Shown here one piece after another: positions 1-11,191 of a DNA stretch of 64,000 nt. A program made the position numbers and the translations under genes. The number at the start of each line of letters is the position of its first letter. Position 1 is the stretch's first letter. The DNA lies in the NCBI RefSeq assembly GCF_000687475.1, contig NC_057316.1:5332001-5396000 (forward strand), written 5' to 3'. Under the pieces are notes generated by a model that saw only the letters and a list, made by a program, of their open reading frames with translations, had not been told where the DNA came from and made no database searches. This DNA comes from Ustilaginoidea virens. Lineage: Eukaryota > Ascomycota > Sordariomycetes > Hypocreales > Clavicipitaceae.

Positions 1-989
1 CGTCGTAGTGAGCGGCGAGCTTGTGAGGCTGCTGATCGGTAGACTGGGCAATGTTGTCGGCAAGGCGAGTCTTTGCGGTTTGCACCGAGGCCCAGGCCAG
101 CGATATCCGCGCGTCTTCGATTTGAACCTCGCGGGAGCGCCAGGTAATGGTTCTGGGAGTGTTGTCTGCATTGCCACCGGATGCGGAGGAGTCGCCCCCC
201 TGGGCGAGGATGCTCGAGTCGATGCGGTCAATTTCTCGCACGAGGCTGGCATCGGATCGAGGGAACGAGTTCTTGGCAATCGAGGCGATGGGTACACTTC
301 GCGGCGTTTTCAATTGGTAGGCGGCGTAGCGAATGGAAGGGTCTATCGTCTCAGAGAGGAGGTCCTTGAAGAGATCGCCCTGACCAAGAGAGGCCAGGGC
401 GCTGTAGACGATCCTGGCGACGGCGTAGTTTTCGAGGCAAAGCTCCCAGTTTTTCTTTTCGAAAAACATGGCACCACGCATCAACGAGGCATAGGATTTC
501 GCCTCGAGAACATCGACAATGGACGCACCGGACGCAGAAGTGGACAATGCGTCGACCAGGACCTCGGCCGTCTTGGCGGCTTTGGTCAGTCTGGAAACAA
601 TGTGAGATCTAGCACGTCCGGCGATGTCCTTCTTGGCAGCGGTACGCGAGGCCTTGATGCTCATGGCCTGCGCCCAAGCTCGTTCGCTCGTGAGCAGCAG
701 CAAATGCACATGGCTGTCCAGACGAACGATGGGATGATGCAATCAGTCATGGGGATCAAGAGATAGTCAACAGCAGTCAGCGGCCAAGACCAACTCACTC
801 GTTCGTAGAAGACACGGCCTCGGATATGGCGAGACCTCGGTTTTGAAATTTGCCTCGGTTTTTGGTGACAATTCCAAGCTTCTTGCGAGCGCTCAACAAC
901 CGCTTGGCAAGCTGACGGTGATAGGTCGAGTAGTCCCCATACAAGAGGGCTTGGTCCCGACCCTGGACCACGAAGCTGGTAATATTCAT
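1..989 (-). CDS. srp68: Signal recognition particle subunit SRP68 (5' part; runs off the window start)
   Basis: SRP68 is the large SRP protein that, with SRP72, binds the S domain of SRP RNA in cytosolic SRP, which targets nascent secretory proteins to the ER. Exon 1 is 989-799, starting at an ATG (MNITSFVVQGRDQALLYGDY), followed by the basic stretch LAKRLLSARKKLGI. An 85-nt intron (798-714, GTGAGT...CAG) splits an Asp codon. Exon 2 runs from 713 off the window edge and opens with HVHLLLLTSERAWAQAMSIK, the best conserved stretch of fungal SRP68. It stays open to position 1 with helix-rich sequence such as ARSHIVSRLTKAAKTAEVLV. About 300 N-terminal codons are present; the rest lies outside the window. 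Family recognition is from these N-terminal blocks. The promoter is shared with the divergent helicase gene 2.6 kb away. The 252-codon open frame on the opposite strand (8-766) is only a shadow of exon 2. Confidence 0.9.
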
Positions 990-2163
990 TTGGGGGAGGC
1001 AGGCCTTCGAATAACGTCGCAGAGCAGCCTGATGAAGACGACGGGGTCTGTGTGGTGTGGACTTGTTGCTGGGGATTTCAGAGTCCGCACTAGTTACTTG
1101 TTGGAGATTTGTTGGTCGTGGACCGTGGTGTTTGGCAGATGTGCGTTTGACAGTGGGGCTTTGAGATGTTCCGCTTCCATGGCGCGGCGGGGCAAAAAAG
1201 GGTGGATACGATAAGAGAGGGATAAGAAATGGCCACTAGTCCCAAACGGGCCAAGAAAGGGAAGGAAGGGAGGGAAGGAGGAAGAAGAAAAGAAGAGAAT
1301 AGACGAATGTCCAGTCCCATTATAATTGCTGCTTTGCAACGTGTGGACGGAAAATGTATAGGAGAGAGAGCATAAGAGACGGCCTGGGAGTGTGCCAAAA
1401 CACCCCCAGTTGCCAGCCAGTCGTCGGCTGGAAGTCGCAGGGTTGACAGTGTGTTGGACGCATTCACATCACAGCAGCATATTTCAAGTTGGGGTGCTAC
1501 TTGGCGGCACTCCTTGCATTGACGGTTATCCGATCCGGACGCAGCCACGCCACAGATTCGTGAGCGACCTGGCCGGTGCGGTCGTGGTACTGGAAAGCAT
1601 GTGAAGTTGAGTCGAGGAGGGCGCGAGTCACCCAGACAGACAGGTATTGATAGTAGGTAAGGTATGTTAGCTAAGGTGGTACCAGGAGGGTCGGTACGTT
1701 AGGTACGAGTACCTTGGGTACTGTTGGCCAGAGAGGTACAGGTGTACGTGCAGTGTACAGGTGCAACGTTGACAGCTTCCATGGCAATGGCGACAAAGGG
1801 CACAATGGGATTTATTAGAGTTGTGCATCCATCCGGTGGTACTCGCGGTACTCGCATCCGGCCCGGATGTGTTACTTACTGCTGGAGACAGAGACAGCCT
1901 TTGGCTCTCAGCCAGCACCTTGCTGAACAGTACTCACGCTGACAACGGCAATCGCACGGCTGCAGAGCTGTTGCGACATGATGAAAGATGGGGAAAACTT
2001 GGTACTCCGTACTGAGCCTCGGAAGACAAGAAAGACGAAAGCTCAAACTCCAAAGTCTGGACTTCTGGACTTGGGCAGTTGCAGGCAGTTGCTCACGTGC
2101 AACTGCCGGCGAGCGGGCGGCTACATATCATACATAGCATGGCACCAAACTGGCTGTGCTATG

Positions 2164-2262
2164 TAAGGTACCTACCTATGCTACGGAGTACATTGATGAA
2201 TGCTATCTTAGGTACCTTACCTTAGGTACCTTACCTAGGTACCTAAGTACCTACCTAATGTA
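2164..2262. repeat. Cluster of TAGGTACC(T)-type palindromic motifs
   Basis: Several overlapping copies of the self-complementary core TAGGTACC or AGGTACCT occur within 100 bp, with looser copies at about 1655-1715. Single or double copies recur at about 40560-40572, 40868-40920, 41483-41495 and 49875-49885. All are in intergenic DNA. Function is unknown; the motif could be a dispersed repeat or a factor-binding site. Confidence 0.6.
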
Positions 2263-2474
2263 AGCGGCTGGAGGTGCTAGCGAGGCGCGTCACTAGGGGG
2301 GCGCATGGCCAATTGGAAGCCGCAGGGAGAGTCCTTGACCAAGAGTTTGTTGTGCAGGTGACCTCAACTCCGTCTTCTGTGCAGGCAGGCAGGCACCACC
2401 AGACTGCAGGCAGCCCAGCCCTGGGCTAGAAATTGAATCCGTCAAAACTGGCACATCACTCCAAAACCCGAGCG

Positions 2475-2518
2475 TTTATTTATTTATTTGTTTGTTTGTT
2501 TGTTTGTCTGTTTGTTTG
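2475..2518 (+). repeat. TTTA/TTTG tetranucleotide microsatellite
   Basis: Three TTTA-type units run into about eight TTTG units with one TCTG interruption. It is an imperfect simple repeat in the srp68/helicase intergenic region. Confidence 0.85.
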
Positions 2519-2603
2519 CCTTGGCTTGGCCAACTCTCTCGACCCGGCACCCCTGCTCTCATCAAGGGCAAAGATTGACCGTCGGCATATCGTGGCCAAG
2601 GAT

Positions 2604-2639
2604 CCTGTCCTGTCCTGTCCTGTCCTGCCCTGCCCTGCC
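2604..2639 (+). repeat. CCTGT/CCTGC pentanucleotide microsatellite
   Basis: Four CCTGT units are followed by three CCTGC units, a single C/T variant of the same 5-mer. Confidence 0.85.
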
Positions 2640-3574
2640 TCGCCTCAAGTGCTCGAACCCCAGTCACCACCAACAGTTGGCGTCTTCTCGACGACCTGTC
2701 AGCAGCAAATCGAAATCCGCATATGCAGTCTGCACATCCAGTTCTGCATATCCAGTTCTGCACATCCAGTCTGCATCACGAGGCCAGGCCTCGAAGCCGC
2801 TTGACCCAAGTCCTTTTATCCCAACTCCAAACCCAAAGCGTTCTGGCGCATCCGAATGTGCCTGGATTCGCTCCGTCACTGCGGATTGGTGGCTGATGAA
2901 TAATGCTCCTCCACCTCTGACAGCTCTTCTTTTCATCACTGGACATTCATGGGCAAGTCGAATTGCATTTCCTCGCCACAGCCTCGTCATCCGGCCAAAG
3001 ACTTGACCCTAGGAAACGGCGATTCGTGTGCTTGCTTCAACATCTCTGCCCTACCAGATGTGAAACCTCACCACATCACATCTCTTCCTCTTATTCTATC
3101 TTGGCCATTCCATCCGGGTTCGGTTCTATCCTTACTCTTTTGGAATAACGATAACCAGGCTTGCATATCGACTGGCACGCCGATCCTTCACTCCGAAATC
3201 CTTCGAACCACTCCGGTTTCTTTACTCCCTTGGAAATAATCTGAACCGATCCACAGCTCCAAAATCCTCGTTCCTCGTGACTTGCGCAAGGGTTCCGAAA
3301 ATCGTCCGTGGCTATATCGAACATTCGTGACTCTGGTGCGCGTGCCTTCCTTTCGACTTTCAAGCGCACCTATTTCTCCTTCAGCTTCTTTTTAATCATC
3401 TTGATCCGGTTTCTCACCGCCCGAGCTTGTGATGAAGGTGGCCACACTTCCTTTGGCGTGATAGCGCTCCTCTTGATCTCCCTTGCCCGTCTTGTTGGCA
3501 CATAGTATCAACGCCAACGCGTCAAGGTCCCTTAACTCTGCCGCATCCGCACCTTGGTATTTCTCTGCTTCGCA

Positions 3575-6500
3575 ATGTCTGCAAACGGCGCACCTCAACC
3601 CTCCCAACCTCCACCATGGCCCTCAAATGAAACTGCGGTACCGTTAAGAGGCTCACGATTTCATCCAGAAGCAGCAAATCAGTATGCTCCTGAGCAGCAG
3701 GCGCTGAATTCAAACTCTCGCCTTTCTGCTACTCCGGGTCGGTCATCGCAACCTCCCGGTTCGATGCCGGCATGGAATCCTGCCGCGTTGCTCCAGCCAA
3801 GCCGTCGAGGCTTCAGCGCGACTGATCTAAGAAACCTACCTTCTGGTCGCCCTCATCCCATGCATAATCCAATGCCCAACGGTCCAGGGCGACATTCTCC
3901 CTCACTGAACGATCAAATGATTTTCCAGTTCACCAGTACTAGCGACACCTCCTCCAGTGGCCACGTCAGTGGCTTTTCAACACCAACTCCACCAAATGGT
4001 GAGGCCTCGCTGTCGAATGGGGTAGGACTCTGGATAGAACGGATGAACAATGTTCAACATCGCTCCAACGTTCCCCATCCCAAACGCCGCAAGACCGAAG
4101 ATGCTCAAGATTTCGCTGCGAGATCGAATCATATTCAAGTCCGGAGTAGCAGCGGAATGCTTGGCGAGTATGTGAAAGACGGGCGGCTGCAAGCCGATAG
4201 ACAAACCGTAGCTTTGGCAGCACCTACGGTGGATTTAACAGATGGTATGATGATGCGAGACGAGCATCTGGCCTCACCTGTCCTCCCCTCCCGCGTCTTC
4301 CTTTTCCCTTCCCTTTCCCTTCCTTTTTTTTCAACTGCGCCTCTTCCCGAGTTGCTATTGCTGACCAAACTTGTAGGAACCGATGATGAACTCATGATCA
4401 TTGACGATCCCAAGGACGAGGAGGTCTGCTATGGTATGATCAAAACGAATCTCAACTGCAGCAAAGTACCCTCCCCAAAACCTGGCATGCAGAGTTTGTG
4501 GGGCCCGAGCTACAATCCGGGAATCAAGATTGTCCTTAAACGGCAGACCGGAGAACGGTCCTTGAAAATCCAGGCATCCGATCACACTCGCGACATCATC
4601 GGCCTCGTGGAGTCGTCAAGTGCGGCAGCTCTCAGTCCTCTTCTCGACACAAACATGCGTCTGAGAACGGATTGTCGCATCCCCCCGCAGCCCAAGAAAC
4701 CTGGTGAAGAGCCGGGACAGGCTATATCTTGTTCCTATGCTCTGGACATTGTCTTGTACGGCCCTCAGCGTTATACCAGGGCCGTTGGTAGTCTGCTGGC
4801 AAAGCACAGCCTGAAGCTCATTGCGCCCCATATGGTGCAAAAAGGTATCAAAGTCTGCAACCCGCATGTCTCAGAATGGCGGCCACCACCACCGAAAGTG
4901 TATCCAACCAATGCTCAGGGTACGTATAGCAGCGTCGCCAACCGTACAGTCGAAGAGATCCGCTCCGAGGTCATGGGTGTTTTCGACTCTCTAAAGCGAA
5001 ACGATGATCTACCAACCATGGAGCCCGATGCACGGATTTTGACGCCGCTGCTTAGACATCAGAAGCAAGGTTTGTACTTTATGGCCACGCGCGAGAAGCC
5101 GCTCCGGGAGCAGTCCAATAAGACAGCAATGGTGTCCTTTTGGCAAACAAAGATCAACGCCAGGGGAGAAAAATCGTATTCGAATGTCATTACTGGACAA
5201 GAACAGAGAGCAACCCCGCCCGAGACTTGCGGTGGCATCCTCGCGGATATGATGGGCTTGGGCAAGACTCTGAGCATCTTGTCCCTGGTGGCGAGCACGC
5301 TGGACGATGCTCACACCTGGGAACAAGCTGCAGTTCTGCAACGACCAAAGTCTGACCCTAGGCTCTCGAGCACAGGTTATGCTGCCGCCCAGAGTACTTT
5401 TGAACCGGCAGCAGTCACTCGCCACGTCAAGTCAACCTTGATCGTCTGCCCGTTGAGCACTGTGACCAACTGGGAAGAACAATTAATGCAGCATGTTGCT
5501 CCTGGAAGCCTCTCTTATCATATCTACCACGGATCCAGCCGTATCAAGGATATCCGCAAACTTGCCGAATTCGACATTGTCATCACCACATATGGCTCCG
5601 TCTCCAACGAACTCGGGTCGCGAAGGAAGGGCAAAGGCGGTCTGTTTCCGCTAGAAGAGATTGGCTGGTTTAGGATCGTGCTCGACGAGGCTCACATGAT
5701 ACGCGAAGCCTCGACTTTGCAGTTCAAGGCCATGTGCCGGTTGCAAGCCGAGCGGCGATGGGCAGTTACAGGCACCCCGGTACAGAATCGCCTGGATGAC
5801 TTGGCAGCGTTGCTTAGCTTCTTGCGACTTTATCCGTTTGATGACAGGACAAAGTTCAATCGTTATATTGTGGAGCCGTTCAAGGCGTGCGACCCGGAAA
5901 TTGTGCCGAGGCTGCGGGTCCTTGTCGATACGGTTACGCTCCGTCGACTCAAGGACAAGATCGATCTTCCCAAACGGGAGGATCTGGTGGTGCGGCTGGA
6001 CTTCAGCCCCGACGAGCGTGCCATCTACGAACTTTTTGCGCGGAATGCTCAAGACCGGGTTAAGGTCCTGGCGGGCGTCAACACTGGCAAAGCCCTCGGC
6101 GGCAACACCTACATCCACATTTTGAAGGCCATACTCAGGCTTCGACTTCTCTGCGCGCATGGCAAAGACTTGCTGAATGACGAGGACCTGGCCGCTCTTC
6201 AAGGCATGTCGGCAGAGCTCGCCATCAGCATCGACGACGACGACGATGGTGAGGGACCCGCTCTCTCGCATCAAAAGGCGCATGAAATGTTTTCGCTGAT
6301 GCAGGAGACCAACAACGACGTCTGCGTCGAATGCGGCAAAAAGATCCATACGGGCGAGGGCCAGACCATGGAGCCTGACCAGCAGCAGGATGACGTTCTT
6401 GCCTTGATGACGCCATGCTTCCACGTCGTCTGCCGAACCTGCTACCGAAGCTATCGCGAACGAGCTCGGAACATGCTAGAACCTGACCAGGCTGCCGGGC

Positions 6501-7189
6501 CATGTCCAGTCTGCGAAGCCCACGTCCGCTTCGAGTTTGTTGAGCTGCGGCGGGATGATGTGGACGCAGAGCATGACGGGCCAGCCAAGCCGAAGTCGCG
6601 CCATGGCGGGAAGCGGCTGGACAAGTACGACGGCCCACACACCAAGACCATAGCCCTCGTTGAGGACCTGCTACGCAACAGAGCCGCGAGCCAAGCCAAC
6701 CCGTCCGAAGCCCCGTTCAAGTCTGTCGTGTTTTCAGGCTGGACCTCGCACCTCGATCTCATCGAGCTGGCCTTGAACGCCGCCAGCGTCAGGTTTGTGC
6801 GTCTGGATGGCAGCTTGTCGAGAAGTGCGCGAACGGCGGCAATGGAAAGGTTTCGCCAAGACAACGAGGTGGAAGTCATTCTCGTATCCATCATGGCTGG
6901 GGGCTTGGGTCTCAACCTGACGGCGGGCAACAACGTCTACGTGATGGAACCGCAGTACAATCCGGCAGCAGAAGCGCAAGCGATTGACCGCGTCCACCGC
7001 CTGGGCCAGAAACGGCCTGTTCGTACGGTGCGCTACATCATGCGAGACAGCTTCGAGGAGAAGATGCTCCAGTTGCAGGAGAAGAAGATGAAGTTGGCCA
7101 GCCTGAGCATGGACGGGCAGAGCAAGGCGCTGGACAAGGCTGAAGCCGCAAGGCAGAAGTTGATGGATTTACGAAGCCTTTTCAAGTAG
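3575..7189 (+). CDS. SNF2-family DNA-dependent ATPase with RING finger (HLTF/Rad5-Rad16 type)
   Basis: Nuclear ATP-dependent DNA translocase with an embedded RING E3 domain. Relatives (HLTF, Rad5, Rad16) act in post-replication and excision repair. The start is the ATG at 3575; the open frame reaches a TTG further upstream. A 132-nt intron at 4245-4376 (GTATGA...CTGAC...TAG) is a multiple of three and contains no stop, so it reads through. Removing it joins DLTDG to TDDELMIIDD and gives 1160 residues. Domains: low-complexity N-terminus; a divergent HIRAN-like region at about 240-400; Walker A DMMGLGKT at about 513; DEAH box (LDEAHMI) at about 658; motif III TGTPVQNR; a C3HC4-type RING at about 871-935 (CVEC, CFHVVCRTC, CPVC); C-terminal helicase motifs SIMAGGLGLNL and IDRVHRLGQKRPV at about 1090. 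All catalytic motifs are intact. Which SNF2/RING orthologue this is (Rad5, Rad16 or Uls1 branch) cannot be settled here. Confidence 0.9.
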   Translation: MSANGAPQPSQPPPWPSNETAVPLRGSRFHPEAANQYAPEQQALNSNSRLSATPGRSSQPPGSMPAWNPAALLQPSRRGFSATDLRNLPSGRPHPMHNPMPNGPGRHSPSLNDQMIFQFTSTSDTSSSGHVSGFSTPTPPNGEASLSNGVGLWIERMNNVQHRSNVPHPKRRKTEDAQDFAARSNHIQVRSSSGMLGEYVKDGRLQADRQTVALAAPTVDLTDGMMMRDEHLASPVLPSRVFLFPSLSLPFFSTAPLPELLLLTKLVGTDDELMIIDDPKDEEVCYGMIKTNLNCSKVPSPKPGMQSLWGPSYNPGIKIVLKRQTGERSLKIQASDHTRDIIGLVESSSAAALSPLLDTNMRLRTDCRIPPQPKKPGEEPGQAISCSYALDIVLYGPQRYTRAVGSLLAKHSLKLIAPHMVQKGIKVCNPHVSEWRPPPPKVYPTNAQGTYSSVANRTVEEIRSEVMGVFDSLKRNDDLPTMEPDARILTPLLRHQKQGLYFMATREKPLREQSNKTAMVSFWQTKINARGEKSYSNVITGQEQRATPPETCGGILADMMGLGKTLSILSLVASTLDDAHTWEQAAVLQRPKSDPRLSSTGYAAAQSTFEPAAVTRHVKSTLIVCPLSTVTNWEEQLMQHVAPGSLSYHIYHGSSRIKDIRKLAEFDIVITTYGSVSNELGSRRKGKGGLFPLEEIGWFRIVLDEAHMIREASTLQFKAMCRLQAERRWAVTGTPVQNRLDDLAALLSFLRLYPFDDRTKFNRYIVEPFKACDPEIVPRLRVLVDTVTLRRLKDKIDLPKREDLVVRLDFSPDERAIYELFARNAQDRVKVLAGVNTGKALGGNTYIHILKAILRLRLLCAHGKDLLNDEDLAALQGMSAELAISIDDDDDGEGPALSHQKAHEMFSLMQETNNDVCVECGKKIHTGEGQTMEPDQQQDDVLALMTPCFHVVCRTCYRSYRERARNMLEPDQAAGPCPVCEAHVRFEFVELRRDDVDAEHDGPAKPKSRHGGKRLDKYDGPHTKTIALVEDLLRNRAASQANPSEAPFKSVVFSGWTSHLDLIELALNAASVRFVRLDGSLSRSARTAAMERFRQDNEVEVILVSIMAGGLGLNLTAGNNVYVMEPQYNPAAEAQAIDRVHRLGQKRPVRTVRYIMRDSFEEKMLQLQEKKMKLASLSMDGQSKALDKAEAARQKLMDLRSLFK

Positions 7190-8106
7190 ACGAACTAGAC
7201 GCTTGCATAACTTTTCACTCTCTCTTTCTCTCTCTCACACACTCTCTCTCAAGCAAAGCAAAGCAAAGCAAAGCAAAGCAATCCTTTGCATCCGACGCCA
7301 GGACCCATCATTAGCGTCTTCTTTCCGGCCTGGTCCCCTCAGCTGTCGCACCGTCCAGCACGACCAAGGGCTGTTTTCTGAATTCACCGACGAGACGCGA
7401 CGAGATGAGACGAGGCGAAAGAAAGCAACGAGTGGCATCCATCTCCTTTGGGCGTTTGGCAAGTCGGTGGGCCCGGGTCCCGGGTCCCGAGTCCCGGTTG
7501 CGGCTGGGTAAAACTGAGCGCGGGGAAAATTGCATCTTGGTGCCCTTGTGTTTTAAATTGGGAGGGAGACGTCTGCCTATCATGGTCCTTGTTTTATTCT
7601 ATTTTATTTTCATGTTAGTTTGCCGCAGCGGGGGTTTTTTGGTCATCTAGATGGGATGGATGCGTTGCGCGTCCGGTCCGGTCTGCGTGTACAGTTTGTG
7701 GGGGAACTCTTGACGAGACGGGGAACTTTGCAGACGCGCTGTTGAAGGGCGTGAGGGGGGGGGTTACTCTTCTTTTCTTTTTTAATCTACGGCAGTACGC
7801 AATTGATGACATGTGTCCGACTGGTGTCTCGGCGTGAGCTCGTCTCTTGGTGAAAAGCTTTGCTACATAGTCTGCCCGAGTCCTTTCCACATCCGCACGA
7901 ACCAAGACAACAACATGCCCGAGGCATCCCATGCTTCCCTCTTCCAAGTCCAGGTAGACGCCCCAACGCCGCCGCCGGAAGTTGGGCTATAAAAAGGGAA
8001 AAAGATGGTGAAAAAAAAAAAAAAAGAAAAGAAAAAAAAAACACCAACCAAAAAAAGACAACAAGACCGCCGGGGACATACAATGCCGACGGTCAGCCCA
8101 CCTTGC
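7190..8106. other. Convergent intergenic region (helicase 3' / GCP2 3')
   Basis: No gene is seen. It contains the 3' ends of both flanking genes, a CT-rich stretch (7215-7250), an (AAAGC)n microsatellite at about 7251-7281, a G-rich run near 7753-7765 and A-rich tracts at 8009-8042. Confidence 0.6.
7251..7281 (+). repeat. (AAAGC)n microsatellite
   Basis: About six tandem 5-bp units lie 60 bp downstream of the helicase stop codon. The complementary (TTTGC)n repeat occurs in the gdi1 5' region at 59430-59460. Confidence 0.85.
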
Positions 8107-11100
8107 TTACCCCAGATCGTCCTCTTGCCCTCGGCCGGCAAACTCGGTCCCCTGGTTGGCGGTGCTGAGCCTCGCGCAGAGGCTGAGCAGCACCACCGAC
8201 TCGGTGGCGGCGTAGTGGTTCAGGGCGTCCAGCAGGATCTGCAGGTGCCGGCTGAAGTTGCTCTCCCACTTTTTGATGATCTCGGACAGGTTGTTCACGC
8301 GGGCCCTGGCATCGTCGTCGGGCTGGGACGACGGGTCCGGCTGCGAGGAGGCGGAGGAGCCCCGCTGGCCGGCCCTGGCGGCCTGGAATCGGCGCCACTG
8401 GTCCGCCGTCATGGTGCTGGGCTTCTCGGGGCCTGCGAGGTCGGGGTCTGCTTTCTCGAGCTCGCGGGTCAGCCAGTTGGTGTAGGTGGCGAAAATGGTG
8501 CAGGTCTGCATGAGCTTGGAATGGATCTGGGCGTGGGGGAGTGTCGTTAGTGAAAAAAGAAACAAAACATCTAATAAAAGATCTGATAAAAGCAAATAAA
8601 ATACATAGTAGAATCAGGGCCAGGGCTTGCTTGCGGCAAGGGAAAAAAAAAAAAAAAAAGGAGTCTTACTTACCCTCAGAAGCTTGCTGTTGGTCAGCAT
8701 GCACTCCTTCAGGCAGGTGTTGAGAAAGTCGGCGTGGTCCTTCATCAGCTCATCCACCGTGCGAGCCGGCAGCCCCGACGCCGACGCCGATGCCGACGGC
8801 CTGTCGCCCTCGCCATCCCTGGTGCTCAGGCGAGACATGAACTTTGTCCAGTTGGGCTCAATCACCTCGGCGGTGCAAAAGTACAGCAGCTGCTGGACAA
8901 AGACGAGCATGCGGGCTCGCAGCGTCCACGCCCGGCGCTTCCAAAACTCCAGGCCGCGGTTCGACCCCCTGTGCGCCCAGCTGATGCCTCGCGTTTGCGT
9001 CTGCCACGTGGTCGACAGCAGCGACTCCAGGTGCCGCAGGGACAAGAGGTACCGGAACAGCGCCTTGTACCGCCACACCGTGTTCCTGCTGATGACGAGG
9101 GAGACGGGGAACGGCACCGAGTAGTCCAGCTCGAGCGAGTTGAACCCCGTCGCGTTCTTGTCGTTCTCGGCCGGCTGGTTCGAGACGGGCTGGAGGGCTT
9201 CTCCCTGCTCGATGCCGGTGATGTTGACGACTCGCTGCAGCGACTTGATCAGCGTCACGTCATTCATCTCCAGCTTGACGTCTTCCTTGAACGGGTCCAG
9301 GGACACGACGCTGCCGGGCTGGCGCAGGACCAGGTCCAGCAGGGACTGCAGCTTGCTCGTGTTGACGCTCTTGACGGGCTTCCGCAGCTCCGACGAGCCG
9401 AGCTCGAGGAAGTAGGAAAAGTAGTCGGAGGGGTCGAGGAAGAAGTAGTGCTTGAGGGACTGCAGCCGTCCGGGCAGGGCGTGCGTCGTGAGCAGCAGCC
9501 GCATCAGGGACTCGTTGGCGTGGGCGTAGGCGTTGTTGACGTTTTCGAGGAACCGAGCGTCGTCAAACGTGGCGGGCACGTCGGGCACGACCTGGCTAAC
9601 GTCTACCCCCCCGCACTCTCGGACAACGTTGAGGTACTTTCCGGCCAAAAGCACCTTTTCTTGGACCCCTTGCAGCTGCGGCGGGACGTGGTTTTCCCGT
9701 ATCGTGTACCTCCGCTCCCAGTACTCGTCCGTGTAGTCCTGCTCCAGCCGCTCCCTGCCGATGCTCTTTTGTTCCTTGATCACGAACTCTGCGTGGGGGT
9801 CCTTTATGCTCCCGTGGTGAAGCCACTCGTTCAGCATCACCATGTAGGGGCGGCTCGTATCCCTCAGCAGCGACGTGAGCAACGCTCTGGCCGCGGGATC
9901 GCCAGACATCTTTTCGAGGCGTCTGGTGACCAGGCCTAGAACAACACCGCCTTTGCATATCTTCTTGCTGGTCATGCTTCCGGGCACCAGGTCGCCGCCC
10001 TCTCTGAGCCGTTCTATGATATCATCGGGATTCTCAATCTCGTCATCTTCCTCGTCGCTTTCGTCGTCCAGGATGCCATTTTTCTTCAAAAGCTCGTGGG
10101 CAAGGAGGTACAGCTGGCGCATCATCTGGCTGGTTGGCATGATGTGAATGTTGAGCACGTGGACCGTGAACGAATCGCTCGTGAGAAACTGCGTCTCAAG
10201 CTGCGCAATCATGACGAGGTAATCCTGCAGAAACTTGCGGATCGAGGCGCAAAGGGCGTGGTTCACCGCACCGAATTCGGCGCGGCTCTGCACGTCGACA
10301 AAGGCCTCCAGGGCAGAGTAGTACGTTGCCATGTCCAGCATGGATCTGGTCAAGTCGGCCAAACTGGGATCCAGCCCCGGCAAAACTCGGAAGTTTGGTC
10401 CCGTTAGGCGATCTCGCTCCTCGGCCGGATCAAAGCCTTTGGCAAACCTGATGTATTGACCCTCGTAGCCCATGAAGACATACAGCAGGTCCTCCACAAT
10501 GGCAGCTTCCTGTACCTCCAACGTCAACTCATCCAAGGGCTTCGGTTGCAGCGCCTGAGGGACCGTCGAGGCAGCCGGGGCCATCGATACGCGCGAGGCT
10601 AGCGGAGCTGTGGTGTGTGGCAGCAAAGTGGCCACTGGGTTCCACGTTGCTACTGGGAAGGGCGGCATGGCAGGTGTAAGTATTCGCATCCAACTTTTTC
10701 CCCGTCTCTGCGCCAGGTACCGCACCTTGGGGCGTGACTAATAGTAGGCTTGGAACGAAACAAAACATACCTTGCCCCCCGGCCTCGGCGACAGATTCTC
10801 TGGGACGAAACTCGGCCGACCTTTGCCGCCTCACGTCTCTCTCTTTTCTGCCACCTGTTCCACTCCTTGCACGCTGCTTTTCCGGGCTGCTGGGGTTTCG
10901 CTTCAATATCCTCTCCACATGCGCCTCCAGCGTTCTCTCAGTAACGCTGCGCTGTTCGAGATGCCGCTCTTCAGTGGTCACGGACCGGCTCGAGTACCTA
11001 GGATTGCCTGACGCGGTCCTCTTATGTGCCATGCCAGGTTGTTGCGACTCCAGATGAGGGTCATTGTCCGTGGGGAGTCGAGAATCGACTCTTTCGTTTC

Positions 11101-11191
11101 TGAAGCGCCCATTCGGAACAGAGGAGGGGCGGGGGTGCTCGTCTGCGTAGCTGCTATAGCGACTTGATGTTCTTGCTGCGCCAGACGCCAT
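8107..11191 (-). CDS. GCP2: Gamma-tubulin complex component GCP2 (Spc97/Alp4 family)
   Basis: Subunit of the gamma-tubulin small complex, which with GCP3 binds gamma-tubulin and nucleates microtubules at spindle pole bodies. Three exons: 11191-10771, 10652-8674 and 8526-8107, with introns 10770-10653 (GTATGT...CAG, phase 1) and 8673-8527 (GTAAGT...CAG, phase 0), for 939 residues. Exon 1 encodes a charged, Ser/Arg-rich N-terminus (about 140 residues). The GRIP1 region begins with EDLLYVFMGYEGQYIRFAKG and LTGPNFRVLPGLDPSL. An acidic linker (DDESDEEDDEIENPDD) follows. Next come RPYMVMLNEWLHHG and DEYWERRYTI, then the C-terminal gamma-tubulin-binding GRIP2 region with HADFLNTCLKECMLTNSKLL continuing into the last exon. 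Length and motif order fit GCP2 rather than GCP3. The start ATG opens the exon with no in-frame alternative upstream. Its upstream region is interrupted 579 bp away by the nested transposon block. Confidence 0.93.

Larger units (their letters stand above)
990..3574. other. Divergent intergenic region between srp68 and the helicase gene
   Basis: I found no convincing gene here. Open frames are short and mutually overlapping. It holds the promoters of srp68 (-) and the helicase (+). Nearest the helicase (about 3000-3574) it is rich in C/T, as fungal 5' leaders often are. Simple repeats sit at 2475-2518 and 2604-2639, and a TAGGTACC-rich cluster lies at 2164-2262 (listed separately). Confidence 0.6.

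Noticed and set aside
8..766. 252-codon open frame on the + strand
   Set aside because: It is antisense to srp68 exon 2, whose minus-strand translation matches the SRP68 family.
3554..3574. Helicase start at a TTG 21 bp upstream
   Set aside because: Non-ATG initiation is not needed; the ATG at 3575 follows directly and fits fungal context.
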